A stretch of DNA of 64,000 nt from Streptomyces sp. A1277 (GCF_004795015.1 NZ_SSBI01000034.1:21671-85670), one strand, 5' to 3'. Shown: positions 14,073-23,033, counted from the stretch's first letter. Notes: generated by a model not told the origin, from the sequence alone. Numbers and translations are program-made.

Positions 14073-14788
14073 CCGGTTTCACCCGCTGGCTGCTGCGCCG
14101 CCCCGCCAACGAGACGAAGGCTCGCGTGTTCTGCTTCCCCTACTCGGGGGTCGGCGCGTCCATGTTCAACCGGTGGCCGCGCTGGCTCGATGGCGACGTG
14201 GAGGTGTGCCCCATCCAGTTCCCGGCCCGCGAGAACCGCATCCGGGAGCCGCACTTCGGCACTTACCAGGCGCTGTCGGAGGACATCGCCGAGGCGCTGG
14301 CGCCCCACCTCGACCGGCCGTACACCTTCTTCGGCCACTGCGCGGGCGCGCTGCCGGCCTATGAGACGGCGCTGCGCCTGGCCGAGTCAGGGCACCCGGA
14401 ACCCGCCCGGCTCGTCGTCTCCGCGCAGGCCCCGCCGCACCACTGCCCGCACGACCGGTTCCTGGACCTCGACGACGTGCAACTGGGCGCGGAGCTCGGC
14501 GCGATCGCGGTGGCACGCGGCGGCGAGGCGCACCCCCTGCTGATCGAACTGACCCTCGCCGTCCTGCACCAGGACCTGGAGGCCAACCGCGTCTACACCC
14601 GGCCGCGCACGCCGCTACCGGGCCCCGTCAGCGTCGTGAACTGGTCGGCTGACCCCGAAGTCGACCTCGCACTGCTCGACGACTGGCGCGGCTACTCCGA
14701 CGACGTGCAGTTCCACGAACTGCCCGGGGAGCACTACACCTTCCTCACCGCCCCACCGGAACTCCTCACCCTCCTGCGGAAGGGCTGA
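14069..14788 (+). CDS. Type II thioesterase with Cys in the nucleophile position
   Basis: A 239-residue alpha/beta-hydrolase of the external (type II) thioesterase family, which removes wrongly loaded groups from carrier proteins. FCFPYSGVGASMF is the family start motif. The nucleophile elbow reads GHCAG, placing Cys91 where most members have Ser (GHSMG). Asp195 and His222 (GEHYTFL) complete the triad. Cys-nucleophile thioesterases are known in NRPS systems that form strained rings (obafluorin and sulfazecin terminal TEs), so a role beyond proofreading is possible but unproven. Start and stop are tightly coupled to neighbouring operon genes. Confidence 0.88.
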   Translation: MTGFTRWLLRRPANETKARVFCFPYSGVGASMFNRWPRWLDGDVEVCPIQFPARENRIREPHFGTYQALSEDIAEALAPHLDRPYTFFGHCAGALPAYETALRLAESGHPEPARLVVSAQAPPHHCPHDRFLDLDDVQLGAELGAIAVARGGEAHPLLIELTLAVLHQDLEANRVYTRPRTPLPGPVSVVNWSADPEVDLALLDDWRGYSDDVQFHELPGEHYTFLTAPPELLTLLRKG

Positions 14789-14792
14789 CAGA

Positions 14793-16694
14793 GTGGATAC
14801 CGCTACCTCCCTCGTCTCGGTCTTCACCGAGTGCGCCCGCGCCCATCCCGAGCGCCCCGCCCTCGGGGACCTCAGTTACGCCGGGCTCGACGCCCGCACC
14901 AACCGCGTCGCCCACCAACTCCGTGCGGTGGGTGTGCGCACCGGCGACGTCGTCGGCGTCCGCGCACCCCGCGGCGAGGAGACCGTGGTGCTGCTCCTCG
15001 GCATCCTGAAGGCGGGTGCGGCCTACCTCGCCCTGGACCCCGGGCAGCCCCTCGACCGCCAGCGGCAGATGCTGGCCGACGCGTCGGCGACTGTGCTGTT
15101 CGACCTCACGGGCGAGGCGCGAGGCTCTGCGCCGTACGACCTCACGGGCCAGGCGCGGGACGCCGGGGCACCGGCTCCGGGTGTGCGGGAACCCCACGAT
15201 TTCCCCGACTGCCGGGTGCTCGCGGAAGTCGACACCGAGGCGCCGGACACGCCGGTGGACGCGGGCGTCGGGCCCGCGGACCTCGCCTACGTCGCGTACA
15301 CCTCGGGCTCCACGGGCCGCCCCAAGGGCGTGGCCGTACCGCATCGGGCCGTGCTGCGGCTGGTGGTGGACGGGGACGTCGTCGACGCCGGTCCGCAGGA
15401 CGTGTTTCTACACTTCGCGCCGGTCGCGTTCGACGCCTCGACGCTGGAGATCTGGGGTGCGCTGCTCAACGGGGCCCGCCTCGCCGTCATGCCGCCCGGC
15501 GCGCCGTCCCTGACCAGGCTGCTCGACTTCGTAAGGGACGAGCAGGTCAGCGTGGCGTGGCTGACCGCGGGACTCTTCCACCGGGCCGTGGACACGGGAC
15601 TCACCGGGCTGCCGCACCTGCGACGGCTCATCGCCGGAGGCGACGTGCTCTCGCCCGGTCACGTCGCACGCGCCGTGCGCGACCTGCCGCACACCACCGT
15701 CGTCAATGGGTACGGGCCCACCGAGAACACGACGTTCACCTGCTGTCACCCGGTGACGACGCCGGTCGAGGACAGCGTGCCCATCGGCCGCCCCGTACGC
15801 GGCACCGGCGTCCACCTCCTCGACGCCCGGCTTCGCCCGGTAGCCGACGGGGAGGTCGGCGAGATCTACGCCACGGGCCTGGGCCTCGCACACGGCTACG
15901 TCAACGACCCGGCCGCGACCGCGTCCCGCTTCGTTGCCGACCCCTACGGACCCCCGGGCTCCCGCATGTACCGCACGGGCGACCTCGCCCGCCGGGTCGA
16001 TGGGACCCTGCGCTTCCTGGGCCGTGCCGACGACCAGGTGAAGATACGGGGCTTCCGCGTCGAGACGGACGAAGTGGCCGCCGCGCTCCTGACCCACCCC
16101 GACGTCCGGCAGACGGCCGTGACCGCTCCGTGGCGCGACGCCCAGCCCCGGGAACGCGTCCTGACCGCCCACGTCGTGACCGCACCCGGCGCGTCCGTCC
16201 TGGACGTCCGCGCGCACCTGGCCCGGCTGCTGCCGCTGCACGCCGTGCCCTCCCTGATCCGCACTCTGGACGCCCTGCCGCTGCGGGACAACGGCAAGGT
16301 GGACCGGACCGCCCTGGAAGAACTCGGCCCGCTGGAACGCCCCGCGGTCAACGCCGCGCACCGGCAGCCGGAGACGGGCCTGGAGGAGGCCGTCGTCCAG
16401 CTGTGGTCGGACCGGCTGGGCACCGCGGGCATCGGCGCCGACGACGACTTCTTCGAACTGGGCGGCCACTCGCTGCTCGCCCTGACCATCACCGGCGAAC
16501 TCCTGCGGATGTACGGAGTTGAAGTGTCGCCGCTCGACTTCTACCTCGACCCGACCCCCGCCGGACTCGCCCGCACCGTCCGGAGAGCAACGCGAGAAGA
16601 CACGCAGAACGAGCCGCGGGAAGCCTCGAACAAAACGACCCCGGAGGCCACGCGGACCCCCGTGCGCCATCCCGCGCCGGAGGTCTCCTCGTGA
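14793..16694 (+). CDS. Stand-alone NRPS A-T didomain, probably valine-activating
   Basis: A 633-residue protein with an adenylation domain (about 15-510; YTSGSTGRPKG, YGPTENT, NGKVDR) and a carrier domain (Ser560 in LGGHSL), then a 60-residue polar tail rich in Glu, Thr and Pro. The by-eye code is D-A-L-W-I-G-G-T-F-K, matching valine codes such as DA(F/L)WIGGTFK. The GTG start at 14793 follows the thioesterase stop by 4 bases, and the stop overlaps the P450 start (GTGA). A-T didomains paired with a P450 are the standard device for hydroxylating a carrier-bound amino acid (NovH/NovI, NikP1/NikQ), so Val-S-T is the expected P450 substrate. Confidence 0.9.
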   Translation: MDTATSLVSVFTECARAHPERPALGDLSYAGLDARTNRVAHQLRAVGVRTGDVVGVRAPRGEETVVLLLGILKAGAAYLALDPGQPLDRQRQMLADASATVLFDLTGEARGSAPYDLTGQARDAGAPAPGVREPHDFPDCRVLAEVDTEAPDTPVDAGVGPADLAYVAYTSGSTGRPKGVAVPHRAVLRLVVDGDVVDAGPQDVFLHFAPVAFDASTLEIWGALLNGARLAVMPPGAPSLTRLLDFVRDEQVSVAWLTAGLFHRAVDTGLTGLPHLRRLIAGGDVLSPGHVARAVRDLPHTTVVNGYGPTENTTFTCCHPVTTPVEDSVPIGRPVRGTGVHLLDARLRPVADGEVGEIYATGLGLAHGYVNDPAATASRFVADPYGPPGSRMYRTGDLARRVDGTLRFLGRADDQVKIRGFRVETDEVAAALLTHPDVRQTAVTAPWRDAQPRERVLTAHVVTAPGASVLDVRAHLARLLPLHAVPSLIRTLDALPLRDNGKVDRTALEELGPLERPAVNAAHRQPETGLEEAVVQLWSDRLGTAGIGADDDFFELGGHSLLALTITGELLRMYGVEVSPLDFYLDPTPAGLARTVRRATREDTQNEPREASNKTTPEATRTPVRHPAPEVSS

Positions 16695-17932
16695 GGATTC
16701 CCTCGGCCCCGCCCGGCCCCCCCGACCCGGCCGGCATCGACCTGTTCGACCCGCACGTGCACGCCGAGGGCGACCCGCACGCCGTCTGGACCCACCTGCG
16801 CGCACACGCCCCCCTGCACCGCCAGACCCTGCCCGACGGGCGTGCCTTCTGGTCGGTGACCCGGTACCACGACGCCTGCCGTGTCCTGTCCGACCACCGC
16901 GAGTTCACCTCCGAACGTGGCAGCCTCCTGCACCAGTTGGGCCGCCGCGACGCGGCGGGCGGCCGCATGCTCGTGGCGACCGACCCGCCGCGTCACACCG
17001 AACTGCGCCGCCCGCTGAACCGGCTGTTCGCCCCCGGCGCGCGGGCGGGCTTGGAGCAGCGGCTGCGCACCGCCGCCCGGTGGGTGCTCGCCCCCGCCGC
17101 CGCACCGGGGGAGTGGGACCTGGCCGAGCGGGCGCAGGCGCTGCCGACGGCGGTCGCGGGCGCGGTGCTGGACCTGCCTGAGGAGGACTGGCCCGAACTG
17201 TTCCGCTGGACGGCGTCCGCAGCCGCCCCCGACGACCCGGACCTGCGGGTTGGCGGCAGCTCCGCCGCGACCCTGGCCGTCGCGCACCATCAGCTGTTCG
17301 CCTACTTCACTGACCAGGTGGCCCAGCGCAGGGGAACCGCGGGCGAGGACGTGATCCGGCTCCTGATGAGCATGCGGGTGGGCGACCGGCCTCTCACGGA
17401 CGAGGAAGTCGTCGTCAACTGTTACAGCGTGGTGCTGGGCGCCAACGCGACGACGCCGCACACCGTCTCGGGCACGGTGCAGGCCCTCATGGACCATCCG
17501 GAGGTGTTCCGTGCGGTCGCACGGGACCCCTCCCTGGTGCCCGGACTGGTGGAGGAGGGACTGCGCTGGACCTCGCCCGCCAGCAGCTTCCTGCGTCATG
17601 CGGTCAAGGACACCGAGCTGAGCGGCGGTGTGGTGCCCGCAGGGGACGCCGTCGCGGTCTGGGTGGGCTCGGCCAACCGGGACGAGCGGGTGTTCACCGA
17701 CCCGTTCCGCTTCGACCCGAGCCGCACCGGCAACCGGCACATCGCCTTCGGCTTCGGACCGCACTACTGCCTGGGCGCGGCAGTAGCCCGGCAGACCCTG
17801 CGGATCTTCTTCGAGGAGGTCTTCGAGCGGGTCGCCGAGTTCCGGCCCGCCGGGGAGTCGCGGCGCCTGGTGTCGAACTTCGTCGCGGGCCTGGCCCGGC
17901 TGCCCGTCCACACCCGGCCGCGTACGTCCTGA
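16691..17932 (+). CDS. Cytochrome P450
   Basis: A 413-residue class I actinobacterial P450. The heme-binding loop FGFGPHYCLG holds Cys360. The ExxR motif is Glu289-Gly-Leu-Arg292 and the I-helix carries GANATTPHT. The GTG start overlaps the A-T gene stop, implying coordinated synthesis with its likely carrier-bound substrate. By analogy with NovI, NikQ and OxyD-type enzymes it should hydroxylate the beta position of the loaded amino acid, here probably valine, although desaturation is also possible. Ferredoxin and reductase partners are not in the window. Confidence 0.9.
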   Translation: MRIPSAPPGPPDPAGIDLFDPHVHAEGDPHAVWTHLRAHAPLHRQTLPDGRAFWSVTRYHDACRVLSDHREFTSERGSLLHQLGRRDAAGGRMLVATDPPRHTELRRPLNRLFAPGARAGLEQRLRTAARWVLAPAAAPGEWDLAERAQALPTAVAGAVLDLPEEDWPELFRWTASAAAPDDPDLRVGGSSAATLAVAHHQLFAYFTDQVAQRRGTAGEDVIRLLMSMRVGDRPLTDEEVVVNCYSVVLGANATTPHTVSGTVQALMDHPEVFRAVARDPSLVPGLVEEGLRWTSPASSFLRHAVKDTELSGGVVPAGDAVAVWVGSANRDERVFTDPFRFDPSRTGNRHIAFGFGPHYCLGAAVARQTLRIFFEEVFERVAEFRPAGESRRLVSNFVAGLARLPVHTRPRTS

Positions 17933-18043
17933 GCACCAAGCCCTCCGGCCGCGCCCACCCGTACGGGATCTCCCGCTCACCGGCCCGCGTCACCCTGCGA
18001 CCCCCGGAACCCCCCGGCCGCGCACGCCCCTAAGGAGCAGAAC

Positions 18044-19534
18044 ATGAGCGCCGACACCGACGAGATCGCGGCAGCGTTCCGTGCGATCCTGAGCCGGCAC
18101 CTCGATGGCCAGGAGATCGGCCCGGACGACGACTTCTACGCGATGGGAGGCGACTCCCTGACCGCCCTCAGAGTGGTCGCCGACGCGAACGAGCAGGGCA
18201 TCGACGTCACCCTGCGGGACGTCCTGCACCACTCCACCCCGCGCACGCTCGCCGCCCACCTGGCCACCAGGGACGACGAGGCAGCGGACGACCGCCCCGC
18301 CACCGTCGGCCTCACCGCCACGGACCGGGCACTGGTGTCGCCCGGGCTGGCCGACGCACTGCCCGCGTCCGCCCTCCAGGTCGCGATGATCTACCTGTGC
18401 GACAGCAGCACGGATCCCGGGCTCTACCACTCGGAGTTCAGCTGGGAGGTGGGCGAGCCCTTCGACGAGCCCCGCTTCCGAAGGGCGCTGGCGGCTCTGT
18501 GCGAGCGGCACGCGGCGCTGCGCTCCTTCTTCGACCTCGGCACGTACTCCGTACCGGCGCAGTTGTTCCACCGGAGCGTCGAAGCACCGCTGACGGTGGG
18601 CGCGGCCCCGGACCGCAACACGGCGCTCGACTGGGGCAGCGCACCGCTGTTTCGGTGCGGGGTCGAGCCCGCGGCGGGGTCGTTCCGCGTGACCCTGCGC
18701 GTCCATCACGCCCTCGTCGACGGCTGGGGCTACGGGCGGCTGATCGTGGACCTCCTCGCCCTCTACCAGGAGTCGCCCCTGCCTGGCCTGCCGCAGGGCG
18801 TCGAGCAGGCGTTCCTCGACGCCGAGCACGCACAACTCGCCGACCCGGCGGCCGCCGAGTACTGGCGGGGACAGGCCGGCGAGCCCGTGCTCTTTCCCGA
18901 GTCCGCCCGCTTCACCGGGGCCGCCGACGCTCGGGAGAGCATGGGGTTCCCCCTGTCCGACCCCCTGGTCGCCTCCCTCAAGGACACGGCGAAGGAGCTG
19001 CGCGTCCCGCTCAAGTCCCTTGCGTTCGCCGCCCACGCGCAGGCCCTCGCCGTGCTCACCGGCCAGAGCGAGACCGTGACGGGCCTGGTGGTCAACACCC
19101 GGCCGCAGACCGAGGGCGCCGACCTCGTCGCCGGGCTCTACCTGAACACCGTGCCGGTCCGCGTCCGGGCCCGCGGCTCCTGGCCGGACCGGGCGGTCGC
19201 CGCGCTGGTCGCGGAACGCAACGCGCGACGGCACGCCGCGTACCCGCTGGCCCATATCGAGAGCGAACTGGGCCGCCCGGCCTTCGAGGTGACCTTCAAC
19301 TTCACACACTTCCACCTCTACCGCGACCTCGACGGGCTGGACGGCCTCGACGTTCGGGGCTGGCGAGTACGAGGGAAGCCGAGCTTCCCGTTCCGGGTGG
19401 ACTTCGAGCTGGAGGGTCTGGAGGCGGGCAGCCGCGTCGTCGTCGCGTACGACCCGGAGCGGCTGCCCGAGGCGCAAGCGAAGCGCTACGCGGACCTTTT
19501 CGAGCAGGCGCTCGGCGAGGCGGCCGCCGCATGA
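18044..19534 (+). CDS. Stand-alone NRPS T-C didomain
   Basis: A 496-residue protein. An N-terminal carrier domain (about 5-80) has MGGDSL with Ser38; GGDS rather than GGHS differs from the other carriers in the cluster. A condensation domain follows (about 105-490) with an intact HHALVDG (His221/His222). There is no adenylation domain, so the carrier must be loaded in trans or receive a chain from another protein. The ATG has AGGAG 6 bases upstream. A 111-bp gap separates it from the P450 gene, and its stop overlaps the ATP-grasp start. It probably joins the Val-derived unit with the main-line intermediate; the order is inference. Confidence 0.87.
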   Translation: MSADTDEIAAAFRAILSRHLDGQEIGPDDDFYAMGGDSLTALRVVADANEQGIDVTLRDVLHHSTPRTLAAHLATRDDEAADDRPATVGLTATDRALVSPGLADALPASALQVAMIYLCDSSTDPGLYHSEFSWEVGEPFDEPRFRRALAALCERHAALRSFFDLGTYSVPAQLFHRSVEAPLTVGAAPDRNTALDWGSAPLFRCGVEPAAGSFRVTLRVHHALVDGWGYGRLIVDLLALYQESPLPGLPQGVEQAFLDAEHAQLADPAAAEYWRGQAGEPVLFPESARFTGAADARESMGFPLSDPLVASLKDTAKELRVPLKSLAFAAHAQALAVLTGQSETVTGLVVNTRPQTEGADLVAGLYLNTVPVRVRARGSWPDRAVAALVAERNARRHAAYPLAHIESELGRPAFEVTFNFTHFHLYRDLDGLDGLDVRGWRVRGKPSFPFRVDFELEGLEAGSRVVVAYDPERLPEAQAKRYADLFEQALGEAAAA

Positions 19535-20976
19535 GGAGGCCCGCCCGCGACCGCCCCCTCCTGGCGATCGCCTATGACGACGGGGCCGTGTCCCCGGGCG
19601 AGGTGGGGGTCGCTCTCGCCGAGCTGGGCGACGTCGTGTTCCTGGTGCCCGACACGGCGCACGTGGCCGCGATGCGCCCGGTGCTCGCCCAGCTCGGCGC
19701 CGTACGGGACCTGTCGGGCGACGCGCGAAGCGACGCCGAAGTCGTGCGGGAACTCGCGCCGGACGCGCTCGTGACGTTCAGCGAACGCCTGATCCGGACC
19801 ACCGCGAAGCTGGCCCGGGCGGCGGAACTGCCCTACCACAGCCCAGACACCGCACTGCTGCTCACCGACAAGACTCGGCAGCGGGCCGCCCTGCGGGCCG
19901 CCGGGGTGGACGACGTGCGCACGGCTCCGCTGGACTCCCTGGCCGACTGGCCCGCGGCCCTCGCCCTCGTCGGACTGCCCGCGGTCGTCAAACCGGTACG
20001 CGGCGCGGGAAGCCGCCACACCCACCCCGTGCACGACGAGGAAGAGGCTCTGCGCGTCCTGACGGAGGTCTTCGCCGACCTGCCGCCCGCGCCGTCCGGC
20101 GAACCGCGGCTGACCATGGAGGAGATGCTGGTCGGACGCGACCGGCTGCCGCTGGGGGACTACGCGTCGGTGGAGAGCCTGTGCGGGCCCGAAGGCGTCA
20201 CGCACCTCGCCGTCTCCGGCAAGCTTCCGCTGGTCGCCCCCTTCCGAGAACCCGGCCGCTACTGGCCGACTCAGCTCCCCGACGACGAACGGCGGGCGGT
20301 CCTGGACCTGGTGACCCGTGCGCTGGAAGCATTGGGCGTACGGCACGGCCTCACTCACACGGAGGTGAAACTGACCCCCGAAGGCCCCCGGCTGGTCGAG
20401 GTCAACGGCCGTATCGGCGGCCACGTCAACGGCCTGGCCCGCACCGCGTGCGGCGTGGACCTCGTGCACGCGGCCGTACTCCAAGCGCTGGGCCGCCCCA
20501 CCGGCCTGGGACCCCTGCGCCCCGACCGCGTTCACTTCCAGCACAACGGCCTCGCCCCGGTCCGGCCCTGCCGACTGGTTTCCGTGGACGGGGCGGCCGC
20601 GGTGCGCGCCATGGCGGGAATCAGCGGCTACCGCAGCTTCGTACGACCGGACGAGCGGCTGCCGGGCGGCGTCATGACACGCGAACTGGACGTGCTGTGG
20701 GGCGTCGCCGACACCCACGAGGAGATGGTGCGGGTCGTCCGGGACGCCCTCGAAACCCTCCACTACACCTTCGACTTCACCGACCCGCAGGGCGGCACGC
20801 ATCCCACCGGAGCATCGACGGGCCTGCGCACCGTGGCCGCGTCCTCCTGCGGCGCCTGGCAGGACGTACCCGCTCCGGAACCCACCTGTGAGCCCACCTG
20901 TGGGGCCGCGCGCCGACTCACTCCCGAGCCCGCTCGCGGACCCACTCCCGAACCCGCTTCCGAAGGAGCCTCATGA
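19531..20976 (+). CDS. ATP-grasp ligase
   Basis: A 481-residue ATP-grasp enzyme of the carboxylate-amine ligase type (BacD, DdaF and biotin-carboxylase-like). An N-terminal Rossmann-like region (1-100) precedes LLTDKTRQRAALRAAGV, the ATP-binding lysines (AVVKPVRGAGSRHT), HTEVKLTPEGPRLVEVNGRIGGH (metal-binding Glu and Asn) and a C-terminal lid. The last about 45 residues are a low-complexity tail built from PTCEP and TPEPA repeats, unlike any known ligase end. ATGA overlaps at both ends couple it to the T-C and NTF2-like genes. It likely forms an amide bond outside the NRPS line. Confidence 0.86.
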   Translation: MRRPARDRPLLAIAYDDGAVSPGEVGVALAELGDVVFLVPDTAHVAAMRPVLAQLGAVRDLSGDARSDAEVVRELAPDALVTFSERLIRTTAKLARAAELPYHSPDTALLLTDKTRQRAALRAAGVDDVRTAPLDSLADWPAALALVGLPAVVKPVRGAGSRHTHPVHDEEEALRVLTEVFADLPPAPSGEPRLTMEEMLVGRDRLPLGDYASVESLCGPEGVTHLAVSGKLPLVAPFREPGRYWPTQLPDDERRAVLDLVTRALEALGVRHGLTHTEVKLTPEGPRLVEVNGRIGGHVNGLARTACGVDLVHAAVLQALGRPTGLGPLRPDRVHFQHNGLAPVRPCRLVSVDGAAAVRAMAGISGYRSFVRPDERLPGGVMTRELDVLWGVADTHEEMVRVVRDALETLHYTFDFTDPQGGTHPTGASTGLRTVAASSCGAWQDVPAPEPTCEPTCGAARRLTPEPARGPTPEPASEGAS

Positions 20977-21332
20977 GCACCCCCGCCGTCGCCTCTCCCG
21001 TCACGGCCCTGATCGACATCATCGACGGGCAGCGCTGGGACGACCTGAAGTCCGTCCTCGCCCGGGACTGCGTGATCGAGCGCCCCGGCTCGCAGCCCAT
21101 GGCGGGTCTCGACCGGATCGAGCACTTCTACCGCAACGAACGCCAGGTACGGCACGGGAAGCACGTGGTGGACCGGGTGGTCGCCGACAAGGAGGCGGCG
21201 GCTTGCTGGGGCACGTTCCGCGGGGAGACCCCCGACGGCTCCGTGATCGAGGCCCGCTTCGCCGATACCTTCGTCCTGGCGGACGGCCTCATCCAGCGCC
21301 GCACCACCTACGTCCACGCACCGCGCCACTGA
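20973..21332 (+). CDS. NTF2/SnoaL-like family protein
   Basis: A 119-residue cone-shaped alpha+beta barrel protein of the NTF2-like superfamily. ALIDIIDGQRWDDLKSVLA opens the first helix, followed by MAGLDRIEHFYR and a C-terminal beta sheet (ARFADTFVLADGLIQRRTTY). Members act as isomerases, cyclases or dehydratases or bind small molecules. It is the last gene of the NRPS operon, overlaps the ATP-grasp stop by 4 bases and is followed 22 bases later by a hairpin terminator. It could shape the final product, for example by cyclisation; no catalytic residues can be assigned by eye. Confidence 0.8.
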   Translation: MSTPAVASPVTALIDIIDGQRWDDLKSVLARDCVIERPGSQPMAGLDRIEHFYRNERQVRHGKHVVDRVVADKEAAACWGTFRGETPDGSVIEARFADTFVLADGLIQRRTTYVHAPRH

Positions 21333-21354
21333 CAAGCCTTCGGGCACACCAGCA

Positions 21355-21382
21355 GGCGGTGGCCCCGGGCAGGGCCACCGCC
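21355..21382 (+). terminator. Terminator of the NRPS operon
   Basis: A perfect 11-bp stem (GGCGGTGGCCC at 21355-21365 and GGGCCACCGCC at 21372-21382) encloses a 6-base loop, 22 bases after the last operon stop codon. Confidence 0.9.
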
Positions 21383-21392
21383 GCTCGTACGG

Positions 21393-21644
21393 TTACGTCC
21401 GGAATGGGTGAACCGTGTGCCGTAACTGCATGATGCTCTCGAGCCCTCCACGCAGAGACGCGTGCATGGCCTCGGCGAAGTCGTGCCCGACCTCGATCCG
21501 CAGGATGAAGCGGTCGTCGGGGCCGGAGAGGGTCCGACGGTTAGCCTTGCCGTGCTCGGGGCTTGCATGTTCCAGAGCGCGGTCATCGGCCAAGTCCGGC
21601 AGGTTCCGGAGTCGCCCGGTACTCCGCCGTGGTGAGTGGTTCAT
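21393..21644 (-). CDS. Hypothetical short ORF, possibly a gene remnant
   Basis: An 83-codon frame. Its middle and C-terminal part (from about residue 35, GPDDRFILRIEVGHDFAEAM) has strong third-position GC bias, while the N-terminal part does not. That pattern suggests a remnant of a real coding sequence or a true start further in. I recognise no family. It sits at the edge of a recombination scar with transposase and recombinase fragments, so decay is plausible. The overlapping plus-strand frame looks less coding-like. Confidence 0.35.
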   Translation of the reverse strand: MNHSPRRSTGRLRNLPDLADDRALEHASPEHGKANRRTLSGPDDRFILRIEVGHDFAEAMHASLRGGLESIMQLRHTVHPFRT

Positions 21645-21698
21645 CGGAGACCGACCCCGATCGATGGTGAGTGCAAACCTCGCGTAATCGACCAGTGG

Positions 21699-22601
21699 TC
21701 AGCGGAGCTGAGCGATCGCTTCGGTGGCGATGGCCTCGAAGACGGTCTGGTCGGCGGCGAAGTCCGAGTCGGGGATCGGCCAGTGGACCACGATCTCGGT
21801 GAAGCCGAGCTCGCGGTGGCGGCCGGCGAAGTCGACGAAGGCGTCCACAGACGCCAGGGGCGCGTTCCGGTCGGGGGTGAAGCCGTGCAGCAGGATCTTG
21901 TCCAGCTCGGCCACATCCCGCCCGGACTCGGCGCACGCCTTGCCGAGCTTCTCGACCTGGGCACGCAGGGCCGCCACCGACTGCTCCGGGGTTCCCTCCT
22001 CGTACAGCTTCGGGTCGCCGGTCGTCACCCACGCCCGCCCGTGGCGCGCGGCGAGCTTCAGCCCGCGTGGCCCGGTCGCCGCGACCGCGAACGGCAGCCG
22101 CGGGCGCTGGACACAGCCTGGGATGTTCCGCGCCTCCTCCGCCGTGTAAAAGTCGCCCTTCTGCGAGACCGCACCCTCGGTGAGAAGCCGATCGAGCAGT
22201 GGCACGAACTCGCCGAACCGGTCCGCCCGCTCCTTCGGCGTCCACGCCTCTTGCCCCAGCGCGGTGGCGTCGAAGCCGTTGCCGCCGGCCCCGATGCCGA
22301 GCGTGATCCGCCCGCCGGAGATGTCGTCGAGCGAGATCAGCTCCTTGGCCAGCGTCACTGGATGCCTGAAATTAGGCGACGTGACGAGGGTGCCCAGGCG
22401 CAGGCGGTCCGTGGCCGTGGCGGCGGCAGTGAGGGTGGGCAGGGCGCCGAACCACGGGCCGTCGCGGAAACTGCGCCAGGAGAGGTGGTCGTACGTGTAC
22501 GCGGCGTGGAAGCCGAGCTCCTCGGCGCGCTGCCACTTCTCGCGGCCTCCCTCGTGCCAGCGGTCGACGGGAAGGATCACGGTGCTCAGGCGCAGGCTCA
22601 T
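21699..22601 (-). CDS. LLM-class F420-dependent oxidoreductase (intact copy)
   Basis: A 300-residue luciferase-like (TIM-barrel) oxidoreductase using F420 or FMN. It begins MSLRLSTVILPVDRW and shows AYTYDHLSWRSF, LRLGTLVTSPNFRHP, GRITLGIGAGGNG and AWVTTGDPKL, all typical of the family. A second, damaged paralogue lies on the opposite strand at 23,532-24,277, with matching sequence from FRHPVTLAKEL onwards. The substrate is unknown. It is separated from the NRPS operon by the terminator and opposite orientation, so it is probably not part of the pathway. Confidence 0.88.
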   Translation of the reverse strand: MSLRLSTVILPVDRWHEGGREKWQRAEELGFHAAYTYDHLSWRSFRDGPWFGALPTLTAAATATDRLRLGTLVTSPNFRHPVTLAKELISLDDISGGRITLGIGAGGNGFDATALGQEAWTPKERADRFGEFVPLLDRLLTEGAVSQKGDFYTAEEARNIPGCVQRPRLPFAVAATGPRGLKLAARHGRAWVTTGDPKLYEEGTPEQSVAALRAQVEKLGKACAESGRDVAELDKILLHGFTPDRNAPLASVDAFVDFAGRHRELGFTEIVVHWPIPDSDFAADQTVFEAIATEAIAQLR

Positions 22602-22667
22602 GCCACCGAGCCTACGTCGGACACAGGGGTGTTTCCCCGCGACTCCGGAGTGTGACGTCCGCACGCT

Positions 22668-23030
22668 GGCGCGGCCCTCGATCGGTTCGCGGAGTTCGCC
22701 GACGTGTGGGGAAAAAAGTATCCGGCCGTCGTCCGACTCTGGGAGAACGCCTGGGAGGAGTTCACTCCCTTCCTCCGCTTCGACACCGAGATCCGCCGCA
22801 TCGCCTGCACGACCAACGCGATCGAGTCGGTCAACGCACGGATCCGACGGGCGGTGAAAGCCCGCGGCCACTTCCCGAACGAGCAGGCCGCCCTGAAGTG
22901 CGTCTACATGGCGATCATGTCGCTGGACCCGACCGGCAAGGGCCAGGCTCGCTGGACCATGCGCTGGAAAACCGCCCTGAACGCCTTCGACACCACCTTC
23001 GACGGCCGACCCTCCGCAGCACGCCAGTAA
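22668..23030 (+). pseudogene. IS256-family transposase, C-terminal remnant
   Basis: About 120 codons matching the C-terminal end of IS256/Mutator transposases: WGKKYPAVVRLWENAWEEF, IACTTNAIESVNARIRRAV and RGHFPNEQAALKCVYMAIM. In-frame similarity starts near 22,668, and the N-terminal two thirds, including most of the DDE catalytic core, are absent. I see no intact terminal inverted repeats. It is a dead insertion-sequence fragment beside the serine-recombinase remnant. Confidence 0.85.
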
Positions 23031-23033
23031 CCC

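Noticed and set aside
14339..14341. Sequencing error for the thioesterase Cys codon (TGC versus a Ser codon)
   Set aside because: The surrounding frame and codon bias are clean, so I report the Cys as real, while noting that one base change (TGC to TCC) would restore Ser.
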